In this document: piece by piece, positions 1 through 10,559 of the stretch
Layout: each line of letters begins with the position of its first letter
Numbering within the stretch: position 1 is the stretch's first letter
Source: Phaseolus vulgaris
Taxonomy: Eukaryota > Streptophyta > Magnoliopsida > Fabales > Fabaceae
Direction: 5' to 3'
DNA: 64,000 nt
Assembly (NCBI RefSeq): GCF_000499845.2
Contig: NC_023759.2
Span: forward strand, 21,038,716 to 21,102,715
The notes under the pieces: generated by a model
Seen by the model: the letters and a program-made list of their open reading frames with translations, nothing else
What the model was told of the DNA's origin: nothing
Databases searched by the model: none
Program-made: the position numbers and the translations under genes

Positions 1-830
1 AACTCACATGGAAGACCCATTTCTTGCCAATTGAACCGATTAAATTGAACAAGAAAGCAAATGCACCATTTAAAAAGCTTAAGAACTTAAATGCACCAAA
101 CAAATTAAGAAGAAATGAAGAAGAAACAATTGAATCCAGCAAAAGAGCATAAGAACCGAACACTACATGAATTTAAGCTCAAAACACCGAATAGAAAGAT
201 CCTAGACATGTTTTTGAAATCGAATGAACTTGGAAATGAAATGAAAAGATGGAGAAGAGAGGAACTTATGAGAATGAAGAGCTTGGTTGATGGTCACGCC
301 ACTTGAAGTGTGAAGGCTCCAAGATAAGTGAGCAATGCCGCCATTTGAGAGAACCAAGGCACTCAAGATGAGACAAGGAAGAGGAGAAAACAAGTTCTCA
401 CACACTCAATCACCAATTTGGGAGAGTTTTGCTACTATAATTCTCAAATCTGATTTATGAAGGACCTAAGCCCTCCTTTTATAGGAGTAAGGGCCGGTCA
501 TTTACATAGCTTATTCCCTAAGCTACCCAAAAAGCTCCTAAGCTCACGCCCCCTACTAAGCTCACTCCCAAGCTTCTAGAATTTCCTAAACTAAAGCCTA
601 AAGATGCTTTTACAAAAGAGGTGTCTAATGTTTCCCTCTAAGCACCTTTTAATACACAAGAAACTATCAAAAGATAAAACAATCTTCCACTATTTCCTAA
701 TTCCTTAAATTTGCTTCTTGTAAGCCTATGAGGTGGGCTATTGACTCTTTGAGCGTCTTCTACTTGGGCCTCTACCTCCTCTTGTCCTTGATTGTTGGCT
801 TCTATTTCTTCTTGATCTTGATCTCCATCA
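1..830 (-). repeat. 3' LTR of the gypsy element (partial)
   Basis: Direct repeat of 6641-7469 with scattered substitutions. About 145 bases of its distal end lie outside the window, judged from the full right copy. The inner boundary is at 830, where the two copies stop matching (the left copy continues tactccccga, the right copy cctaattt). The pol frame overlaps its last ~190 bases. Confidence 0.92.
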
Positions 831-2986
831 TACTCCCCGAGTTGGAGAGAATTCGACCACGAATTCTGGAGACCTACAGAAAAAGGAGTTAGATCACTGA
901 TATTAAATGTATGACTACCAAGGTATGTATTAGGCATATCTAACTCATAAGCATTGTTATTAATCCTCTTTAGGACTTGGAAAGGTCCATCACCATGAGG
1001 CATTAGTTTGGACTTCCTTTGAGTAGGAAAACGATATTTCCTCAAGTGAAGCCAAACCCAATCACCCTCATCAAATAACAATGATTTTCTCCTTTTATTG
1101 GCAAGTTCAGCATACTTGCCAACCTTCTTCTCAATTCTCATCTTGATGTCTTTATGCAAAGTTTTCACAAAAGAAGCTTTTTCATCCCCATCTTTGCACA
1201 AGACATCCTCAAGTATGGGAATAGGAAGAAGATCAAGAGGTGTTAAGGGATTAAACCCATAGACAACCTCAAAAGGAGAATGTGAAGTGGTGGAATTTAC
1301 TACACGGTTATAGGCAAATTCAACATGGGGTAGTAAATTCTCCCACACTTTAGGATTCCCGGAAATGAAGCATCTCAATAGTTGTCCTAAAGTTCTATTT
1401 ACCACTTCGGTTTGACCATCGGTTTGTGGGTGACAAGTGGTAGAAAATAAAAGTTTAGTACCAAGCTTACCCCACAAGGTCTTCCAAAAGTGACTCAAGA
1501 ACTTGGAATCTCTATCGGACACAATAGTTCTAGGAATCCCATGCAAACGAACCACTTCTTGAAAGAAGAGGTTTGCAATATGACATGCATCATCCACTTT
1601 GTGGCAAGGAATAAAGTGAGCCATCTTTGAAAAACGATCCACTACCACAAAAATGGAATCCTTTCCCTTTGATGTCTTGGGTAATCCTAAGATGAAATCC
1701 ATAAATATGTCAACCCAAGGCATTGAAGGGATAGGGAGAGGAGTATATAAACCATGGGGATGCATTCTAGATTTAGCTTTGCGGCAAGCTATGCATTTTT
1801 CACACAAACTATGAACATGTTTATGCATATGAGGCCAATAGAAATGTTCATGCAACACATCCAAAGTTTTTGCAACCCCAAAGTGACCCATTAAACCTCC
1901 CTCATGTGCTTCTCTAACAAGAGATAATCTAATTGAGCTTTGAGGAACACAAAGACGTTTTCCTTTAAAAAGAAAGCCTTCTTGTATAAAAAAATCTTTG
2001 TGTCCTCCTTTGAGACACTCTTGATAGATAAGAGAAAAATCAAGGTCATCATGATAAAGATCCTTAATGTGATCAAAGCCAAGATATTGAGAACCCAAAA
2101 GATTTAGCAAGGCGTATCGTCTAGAAAGTGCATCGGCCACAATATTAATTTTGCCTTGCTTATGCTTTATCACATAAGGAAATTGCTCAAGGAATTCCAC
2201 CCACTTAGCATGCCTCTTGTTAAGTTTGTTTTGGCTTTTCAAATATTTAAGATATTCATGATCACTATGAATCACAAACTCTTTAGGAAAAAGATAATGT
2301 TGCCAAGTAAAAAAAGCTCTAACAAGTGCATATAATTCTTTATCATAAGTGGAATAGTTGAGATGACTCCCCTTCAATTTCTCACTAAAATAAGCTATGG
2401 GGTGGCCCTCTTGAAGGAGAACAGCCCCAATACCTATACTTGAAGCATCACACTCAATCTCAAATGTTTTAGCAAAATTAGGAAGAGCTAAAATGGGAGA
2501 ATTAGTCAATTTTTCTTTTAAAACATCAAAAGCTTTTTGTTGTGCTTCTCCCCATTGAAAAACCACATCCTTTTTTACTATATCATTGAGAGGTGCAGCT
2601 ATTGTACCAAAGTTAGGTACAAATCTTCTATAAAAAGAAGCAAGTCCATGAAAACTTCGGACTTCATTCATAGTAGTAGGCGTGGGCCAATTTTGAATGG
2701 CCACCACCTTAGCTTGATCCACATGGACCCCTTTGCTACTCACAACTAACCCTAGGAATTCTATATGATCAAGTGCAAACATACATTTAGCAAGGTTAGC
2801 ATACAAGTGTTCCTTCCTAAGGGTTTCTAAAACTTGTCTAACATGCATCCTATGGTCATTCAAAGATAAGCTATAAATGAGGATATCATCAAAATAAACA
2901 ACAACAAACTTACCAATGAAAGGTCTTAGAACATGATGCATGAGGCGCATGAAAGTACTTGGAGCACTAGTTAAACCAAAGGGCAT
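638..2986 (-). pseudogene. gypsy pol, downstream part: RT, RNase H, integrase
   Basis: This is a 782-codon open frame starting at an internal Met (MPFGL) of reverse transcriptase. The RT active-site motif YFDD is at residues 31-34. RNase H follows at ~175-300 (IECDASS at 177-183). Integrase begins with an HHCC zinc-binding region (HEHFYWPH and CEKCIAC) and continues with the D,D,E core ([27 protein letters not shown]). The C-terminal GPF-type segment ([18 protein letters not shown]) comes before an acidic, Q/E-rich tail that enters the 3' LTR. The frame is intact but displaced from the upstream gag-pro-RT frame by a one-base loss near 3040, so the polyprotein is broken in RT. I see no chromodomain. 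Class certain; CRM placement inferred. Confidence 0.92.
831..845 (-). other. Polypurine tract of the gypsy element
   Basis: On the minus strand the bases just before the 3' LTR read ccaactcggggagta, ending at the LTR start TGATGG. A G/A-rich run in this position is where plus-strand DNA synthesis is primed in LTR retrotransposons. The tract lies inside the integrase-tail coding frame, as expected when pol runs into the LTR. Confidence 0.75.
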
Positions 2987-2988
2987 AA

Positions 2989-5280
2989 CTAACCACTCAT
3001 ATAAACCAAAGTTGGTCTTAAAAGCCGTCTTCCATTCATCACCGGTTTGATACGGATTTGATTGTAGCCGCTTTTAAGATCAATCTTTGTAAAAATTTTG
3101 GAACCATGCAATTCATCCAACAAATCATCAAGCCTAGGTATGGGATGCCTATACTTAATTGTAATGTTATTGATAGCCCTACCATCCGAACACATTCTCC
3201 ATGTGCCATCTTTCTTAGGGACAAGGATAATAGGCATAGCACAAGGGCTCATGCTATCTTGGACCCAACCTTTTTCAATCAAAGCCTCAATTTCTTGGCG
3301 AATTTCCTTGGTTTCACTTGGATTGGTCCTATAGGCCGGACGATTAGGTAAAGAAAATCCCGGAATCAAATCAATTTGGGGCTCAATCCCTCTCAAAGGT
3401 GGAAGGCCTTTTGGAGGATCTTGAAACACATCTTGAAACTCCTTTACCAAATTATCCAAGCAATGAGGACTATCAACAAGTGGTTCTAACTTAAGAGGTC
3501 TAGGGATAGCTAAGACTATAGGATTGTGAGCCACTATCTCCCTTTGGACCTCATGACTAGACACAAGAAGCGTAGGCTTGGGACTCTTTTCTTTTTCACT
3601 CTCCCTCTTTTTCTTCATAAGAATTTGGTCCTCATGGGCTTCTCTTGGAGAGAGAGATTTCAAAGTAACCTTGTGACCATGGAAATCAAAAGAAAGTTTG
3701 TTGGTAAAGCCATCATGAAAAACTTTTCTATCATATTGCCAAGGCCTTCCCAAAAGAACATGTGTTGCTTCCATGGGCTCAACATCACATAATACCTCAT
3801 CTTTGTATTTTCCAATAGAGAAATGGATGAGGACTTGTTTATTCACAATAATTTCTCCTACTTCACTAAGCCATTGCAATTTGTAGGGCTTTGTATGAGA
3901 GATAGTAGGCAATCCAAGTTTATCTACTACTCTTGTACTAGCCACATTAGCACAACTACCCCCATCCACTATTAAAGAACAAATGTTGTTTTGAATAAGA
4001 CATCTTGTATGGAAAATATTTTCCCTTTGACTTTCATCAAAAGGTTGTGAAACTTGGCCAAGAAGTCTTCTCACAACTAACAAATCTCCTTCAAGTGGAC
4101 TCTCACTCTCATTCTCACTAGATGCTCTAGAATGTGAAGAATGCCTAGGTGAATCCAAATCATGCTCACTCATGACAATTCCATTATGCACAAACATATT
4201 CCTTTTAGAAGGACAATTAGCCACAATGTGACCATAACCCATACACTTAAAGCATTTCTTACTAGACGATTTAGTTGGTGATTTAGGCATAGAAGTAGAA
4301 GGCTTAGATTCCTTTGGTTTGAAAGAAGAATCTTTAGAAGGAAATTTAGAAAAAGACTTTTTGTTCTTCCAAGAATTGTTGTAGTAACCATCATTGGGAG
4401 CATTTTTTAAAGTATTTTTCTTAGCAAGTTGGGCTTCCACCTTCATTGCAAGATGAACCAAAGAACCCAATGATGAATACTCTTGAAGCTCAACAATATC
4501 TTGAATATCCTTCCTTAGACCACTCACAAACCTAGCTATCATAGCTTCCTCACTCTCACGCATATCTACCTTAAGCAAAAGCATTTCTAATTCTTTGAAA
4601 TAAGCATCCACACTTAGCGTGCCTTGTTGAAACCGTTGGAGTCTCAACATGAGGTCTTTCCTAAAGTGTGGTGGCACAAATCTAAGGCGCATTTGATCCT
4701 TTAAAGAGTTCCAAGAGTCCACGGGAGGACCCTTGTGATAGATAATGTCCTTTACAACACTATGCCACCATTTCATGGCATAATCACTAAACTCTAAGGT
4801 GGCTAGCTTAAATTTGTGGTCATCTTGGACCTCATGGATCTCAAAAATTTGTTCACATTTAGCCTCCCAATCTAGGTACACATTAGGATCACTATCCCCA
4901 TTGAAACTAGGAATTTTGACCAAAGGAAGCTTAGCCTTGGCGTCTTGGTAGTGGCCATCTTCACGGTGATGTCTATCTCCATGAGCATGAGGTCTATATC
5001 CATGAAAGTGGGGATGAGACCTCCTTCTTCTATGTTCCTCTTCACGGCCATGATCATTGGAAGAGCCTCTAGATGAAGGTCTATGAGAATGACGCTCTTC
5101 ATGGATAGAATGAGAGGACCTAGCTTGCTTCATTTCAACTCTTTGCAATTTTTCCTCCAACCGTCTAATAGCTTCATCTTGGAGTGTAATGGTTCGTTTT
5201 GCCTCTTTTAATTCACCAAGAACAGAAGCTTTACTAGGAGAGTGTTGTTTGTAAGCAGCACTGCTGGAATATGAAGCCAT
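2989..5280 (-). pseudogene. gypsy gag-protease-RT, upstream part of the polyprotein
   Basis: This is a 763-codon frame starting MASYSSSAAYKQ. Order: a charged coiled-coil N-terminus (~20-60), an Arg/His-rich stretch (~60-105), a retrotransposon gag domain (~115-290), a CCHC zinc knuckle (CFKCMGYGHIVANC, ~342-355), an aspartic protease with the variant active site LIVDGGSCANVAS (~433-445), and the start of RT ([15 protein letters not shown], ~727-741). The final ~20 residues are out of frame: the expected RT reading resumes in the next frame after one base is lost near 3038-3042, and the frame then hits a stop at 2989-2991. The gag carries nucleic acid in virus-like particles; the protease cuts the polyprotein. 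Both would still be intact, but RT, RNase H and integrase are cut off. Confidence 0.92.
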
Positions 5281-6481
5281 TTATAAAAGAAAACAGCAAA
5301 CAATGTTAAGAAATCAAGGTTAGCAAAAAGAAATTGGAGCAAGATGCCGAAGTGAAGTGTCACTTAAATCACTCCAAAGAAAGAATACTCCTCTTTACCA
5401 ATCTGATCTTGAGGCCTTTAGTATCCTCAAATGAAAGATGTCAAAGCAAGAGCACACAATCTCAAAGCAAATCACCACAAAACCAAAGAATCAATGAAAG
5501 ACAAACAAGAAAAGGTGTAAACAATAAAAGGCTATAACAAAAGGAATACTAGATATATGACAAACTCAAAGATTAATGAACAAAAGACAAGCAAGAAAAT
5601 AAGGTACTCAATGAAAAAGAAGGCACACAAAAGATACCTAAAGAAAAGCACTAGAGTAGATGAAGAAAACAAAAAAAAAACAGAACTACTGAAATTTTTT
5701 TTATGCAAACTGTGCTTGATGTTCACCGATTTATCTGGAATGATATAAAGCGAACTGGATTATTAAATTGTAACCACAAAAAGTTCAAGATCTTAGCTCA
5801 ACAATGGCACTGGAATTACTTAAAAATAGTAAGCCAATTAATTGAGATAAATTTTCCAAAATCGCTGCCAGATTACCGTATTTTTTTCGGCAGAATTGCA
5901 CACTTTTTGTTTTTGATTTATCATTTTTTTTGTACTTTGAATTTTGAAGTACTTCTTTTTTCTACTCTTTTATAACACTTTAAAGAACACAAATCCAGAA
6001 TTTCAGAAATTTCCAGTGAGTAAATCAATTGCAATAAATCGAAACAGTGAGCATGTTTTTAGAAAAACAGAGGAATCCTAACAGGAAAGAAAAATAGAAT
6101 TAAGAACTAGCAAAGACATAATAGAAATGATGTATAGGAACTTGTATAGGTCTAAAATACAAGTATGAACTAAATACTAAAAATAAAATGCACAAAGGAT
6201 CAAGACACAAGTTCATAAAAACTGTATTACATCAAAGCAAGAAACAAAAAAATACAATAAAAGGACTACAAGAAGTGATGACATTCTTGGAAAAACATGA
6301 CTATGACAAAACTTGTATGGATTCAAAAAGGAAAAGACACAAACATATGATAGGCACAAATAAGAAAACAGCAATAAAACTCAAAATTAAGCCTAAAAAC
6401 AGAAAGATAAACAACAAGAATTATAGAGCTCTTGAATTAAAAGTACAACACAACTCAAATTTAAACAAGAACAAACCTAAA
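5281..6481 (-). other. 5' leader of the gypsy element (no gene)
   Basis: This lies between the primer-binding site and the gag start on the minus strand. It is A-rich on the plus strand. The few short frames here (for example 6188-6487 plus) are lysine-rich readings of A-rich DNA and resemble no protein I know. A leader of about 1.2 kb before gag is ordinary for plant gypsy elements. Confidence 0.7.
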
Positions 6482-6493
6482 CTCTAGATACCA
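6482..6493 (-). other. Primer-binding site of the gypsy element
   Basis: The minus strand reads TGGTATCTAGAG two bases inside the LTR end (CA at 6497-6496). This resembles the usual plant initiator-Met-tRNA site TGGTATCAGAGC with an extra T. Its position fixes the inner edge of the 5' LTR at 6496. Confidence 0.75.
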
Positions 6494-6495
6494 CA

Positions 6496-7469
6496 TGATA
6501 TGATTCCACTAGCTAGATATAGATGATTCTTTGACATTTTATGGAATCAACTTGAGTTGGAGAATGAATAGGCACTTTTAATAGAAATGGATCAATGTTC
6601 TATGTTTCAAGAACTCACCAAAACTTGCACCAAACACCAAACTCACATGGAAGACCCATTTCTTGCCAATTGAACCGATTAAATTGAACAAGAAAGCAAA
6701 TGCACCGTTTAAAAAGCTTAAGAACTGAAATGCACCAAACAAATTAAGAAGAAATGAAGAAGAAACAATTGAATCCAGCAAAATAGCATAAGAACCGAAC
6801 ACTACATGAATTTAAGCTCAAAACACCGAATAGAAAGATCCTAGACATGTTTTTGAAATCGAATGAACTTGGAAATGAAATGAAAAGACGGAGAAGAGAG
6901 GAACTTATGAGAATGAAGAGCTTGGTTGATGGTCACGCCACTTGAAGTGTGAAGGCTCCAAGATAAGTGAGCAATGCCGCCACTTGAGAGAACCAAGGCA
7001 CTCAAGATGAGACAAGGAAGAGGAGAAAACAAGTTTTCACACACTCAATCACCAATTTGGGAGAGTTTTGCTACTATAATTCTCAAATCTGATTTATGAA
7101 GGACCTAAGCCCTCCTTTTATAGAAGTAAGGGTCGGTCATTTACATAGCTTATTCCCTAAGCTGCCCAAAAAGCTCCTAAGCTCACGCCCCCTACTAAGC
7201 TCACTCCCAAGCTTCTAGAATTTCCTAAACTAAAGCCTAAAGATGCTTTTACAAAAGAGGTGTCTAATGTTTCCCTTTAAGCACCTTTTAATACACAAGA
7301 AATTATCAAAAGAGAAAACAATCTTCCATTATTTCCTAATTCCTTAAATTTGCTTCTTGTAAGCCTATGAGGTGGGGTATTGACTCTTTGAGCGTCTTCT
7401 GCTTGGGCCTCTACCTCCTCTTGTCCTTGATTGTTGGCTTCTATTTCTTCTTGATCTTGATCTCCATCA
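6496..7469 (-). repeat. 5' LTR of the gypsy element (974 bp)
   Basis: Complete copy. On the minus strand it runs from TGATGGAGATC at 7469 to CA at 6496, beside the primer-binding site. It carries a frame identical in length to one in the left copy, which reflects the repeat and not a gene. The outer flank starts cctaa at 7470; its partner is outside the window. Confidence 0.9.
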
Positions 7470-8024
7470 CCTAATTTAGTTGCTTCAAAGAGAGAGAGAG
7501 AGAGAACTGCGAAAACAAAATGAAAGAGATTAGGGAAAGAGAGAGAATGGAAAAAAAGTGAGTTTTAAAACATTGGGCCGGTTTTGCACCAGCTGAAGCA
7601 AGGGCCCGTTTTGTTAAAAAAAATCAAAAAATCTCACATTGCGACACGTGTCAAACTTTCTTCTTTTAGTAACTATTAATTTTGGTTTTTTTTAAAAAAA
7701 AACGTAAAAACGTCACGTGTAGAAAGTTTCCTGGTTGTGCTCCCTCAAATGTTATAAGTATAGATATAATGTGTATGTGCAAGTTTATATTTTGAATTAT
7801 TATACTCTTTAATGATTTTATAATAAAGTGTGTAATAAATTTTGTGGGTGTTACAAAATCATGATGCACAATCTAAGGTGAACTAAATTCATTACATAAA
7901 TCCTGAACGAAATAGATATTTTTAAAAAAAAAACATGTAACTCACTTGATTACTTAGTCAACACATTATTGATATTGGTTTAATTCCAATTTAGGATAAA
8001 ATGGTAAATACATAAAAATGCTAA
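7470..8024. other. Intergenic, no gene seen
   Basis: This holds a short (GA)n microsatellite at about 7490-7504 and two CACGTG-like cores (near 7645 and 7714). It is otherwise AT-rich with no supported coding frame. Confidence 0.6.
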
Positions 8025-8032
8025 GATAATAG

Positions 8033-8469
8033 TAGGGATGACAAAGCGGGCCAGCCCGCCCCGCATAGGTCTTTCCCACGTAGTGGATGCGGGTTGGATT
8101 TTCTATCTCGTCCCACGTAAGGGCCAACCCGTTTTTTTTTTTTTTTGGAATAGCAATGAAGCGACAGCAGTGGCGACACGGCCGCGAAACAGAGTTGCAG
8201 ATTGGATATGAATGAAGTATTAAGTGAGTGACTCAAACTGCAGAAAACCTAGCGTTTTGGTTTGGAAGGGATTAAACCCTATTTTTTGGAACAACATTTT
8301 GGCAGTGCACTCTTCTCTCCTCCTCCACTACCAACTCAACACACTTTTTTTTTTGCGGGCTAGCCCCGTCCCGTTGCTAGCCCGCACGGACTGCGGGTTA
8401 TGCGGGGCGGTCTAAAGCGGGTTGAAGGATTGAAAAGGTGAGTCTGCACGCCCCGCTTTGTCATCCCTA
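8033..8469. mobile_element. hAT-type MITE with perfect inverted ends and 8-bp target duplication
   Basis: The ends are an exact 18-bp inverted repeat, TAGGGATGACAAAGCGGG at 8033-8050 and its complement at 8452-8469. The flanks carry the same 8 bases, gataatag, at 8025-8032 and 8470-8477, which is the duplication length of hAT transposition. Subterminal zones are unusually GC-rich with many cgggc/gcccg runs, in contrast to the AT-rich surroundings. No transposase frame fits in 437 bp, so it would be mobilised in trans. A related terminus (TAGGGATGACAAA) occurs at 50358. Confidence 0.93.
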
Positions 8470-8477
8470 GATAATAG

Positions 8478-9810
8478 CTTTTAAATAAATTAATATATAC
8501 TCTTTTAATTCAAGTCTGATTTCTATATCAATTATAAAAAATATTTCTTTTTTCATCACATGAAAAAAAAAATATTAAAAAAATATATATGGAAGACTAA
8601 TTATAAAAAAATATTTATGATTATATATATATATATTTTGTTTTTATTCGTATAGTTTATTTGTTGTATTTTATTCTATAATTATCGCATTTCTAAATCA
8701 CTTCAACACAATACATCATAAATTACATGTTTATTATAGAATCACATAATATTTTTTACTAGTTAAAGATAATCATATAGGTACTAAGCAAATACTTATA
8801 TATGTCTAAATATTTAACGTCAAATTATAGTGTTTATCAAGTTTGAATTTGAAAACGTATTTAATAAAGAATTTTAAAAGAATAATTTAGCTTTTAATAA
8901 ATTTATAGTGATACACAAAAATAATTACATAGAAAAAATTAGAAAATAATTCAAATTTCTATAATTTAAAGAAATATTTTAATTATTAAAAAGTATACAA
9001 TTTTAAATTATAATTTAAAGAATTCTATTTTTTAAAAATTGTAAATATCTAACATTTTCTAATATTTATTTTGACATATATTAATTTCAAATTTTTACAC
9101 ATATTTAAAATACTAGTACTGTTTTTTCACGGGAATGAAGTAAAGATAATTATATAGGGTTATGACATTATTTATATATATCTTTAAGTGTTTATCATTT
9201 TTGAATTTTTAAATATATAAAATTGTCTATTACTTATTTTAATGGAGATTAATTCCAAATTTGTAATTTTTACACAAATATTTAAAACACAATTTTTTGT
9301 ATGGTAAACCCAATTTATAAATATGCTAAACAATTCTCGAGTTAACTAAAAAAATACATATCACACTATTTGGTTTTCACCTTAATTACTTGTACAAACA
9401 AACAACAAATTAAAATATCAAAATTATTACATAAGAAAAAAAATATTGCATTTTTTTTACAATTATATATATATATATATACTTTATTTTAATTATATAA
9501 TTATCACATTTTTAAATCATTCTAACACTCTAAATATTTACCAAGTATTATGTTATGAATCTAACTGAGGACGTATATAAGGTATATAGTATTTCAAAAG
9601 ACTACTTGTACATACCTGAAACTTAGATAAATATAAGATATTTACAAGAATAAGTAATAATACGCCTATAAGTAATAATGTGTCTATGATCTTTCATATG
9701 CTTTTACACTTGCATCAGTGTCTACTCGTGTACGTAATACATATCGAAGTTCACAAAATAAACAAGACATACAAGGGTAAACTATTGAAATAAATTTCTA
9801 ATATATATAT
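8478..9810. other. AT-rich intergenic stretch, no gene seen
   Basis: It contains runs of A/T and short (AT)n tracts near 8626 and 9466. No coding frame, RNA gene or element ends were recognised. Confidence 0.6.
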
Positions 9811-9819
9811 ATGATATAA

Positions 9820-10110
9820 TTACTTTATTGATCCTTACATTTAGGGTCAATATTCAATATAGTACAATGGTTTTTAAACAAATCAATTTGGTCCATTTGT
9901 TTTTTAAATAGTACCCACATTGATTGTTTCTATTAACTCCCTCTGCCAACGACATCAAGTGTTGCTTATGTGGTAAAGAGAAATGGGATTGAGTGTTGTG
10001 TGAGGTGGCATTGACTTATTAGTAAAGTTGAACATTGAGGGTTAAGGTTTTTGAATTGTAATCAGTGAGTGGGCGATTAGGGTTAAAGTTGAACATTGGG
10101 GTTAGAGTTT
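9820..10110 (+). repeat. Left terminal inverted repeat of the MULE
   Basis: Shares with the reverse complement of 15100-15380 the string tcaatattcaat, the phrase ttctattaactccct, and later aaagttgaacattga followed by a gggttagggttt-like segment. Insertions and substitutions separate the copies, so the element is old. Confidence 0.82.
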
Positions 10111-10559
10111 TTTTAATTGCAATCAGTGAGTTTGGGCGATTGGGCTTATAGTTGAACATTGGTGAAGTGTGATTTCGTGAAGTACAATTTGGTGAAGTGC
10201 GATTTGGTGCAGTGTTGGTGTTTAGTAATTTGACATGCAACGATTGTTGATTGTGGTGCAATTTTGTGTTTGCTCCTTTCTAAGGTTAGGTCTTTTCATT
10301 TACTTTGTGTTGGTTTAATGATTTTGGGGTCTTTAAATGTTGTTTAATTGATTTTTTTTTATTTTATATGTTGTATGTTCTATATTTGATTACTTTAAGG
10401 GAACATTTACATAGTTTATGATGTAGGGTCTCACCATGTGCACACTTTTTTTTTGTGGTCAAACATTTATTTTCTAACATAATTAAATGACGGATTGATT
10501 TGTAATTTGGTTGGTATATGTGACCATATGTATATTTTACAAGGATAACTTTTATAAAC

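Larger units (their letters stand above)
1..7469 (-). mobile_element. Ty3/gypsy LTR retrotransposon, probably CRM lineage, left end cut by window
   Basis: Bases 1-830 and 6641-7469 are near-identical direct repeats. Between them lies one minus-strand gag-protease-RT-RNase H-integrase coding region. Reading the minus strand, the order is 5' LTR (7469 to 6496), primer-binding site, leader, gag-pol (5280 to 638), polypurine tract, 3' LTR (830 to beyond base 1). LTRs start TGATGG on the minus strand and end in CA. The coding frame stops inside the 3' LTR, a trait known from plant CRM elements, and the integrase tail shows no chromodomain. The only clear coding break is a one-base loss near 3040. 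The outer left LTR edge, and so the target duplication, lies outside the window. Lineage is inferred from gag and integrase appearance. Confidence 0.9.

Noticed and set aside
202..405. 67-codon minus-strand frame, repeated at 6841-7044
   Set aside because: It lies wholly in the LTR and is duplicated only because the LTR is. Its hydrophobic, Ser-rich reading matches no known protein.
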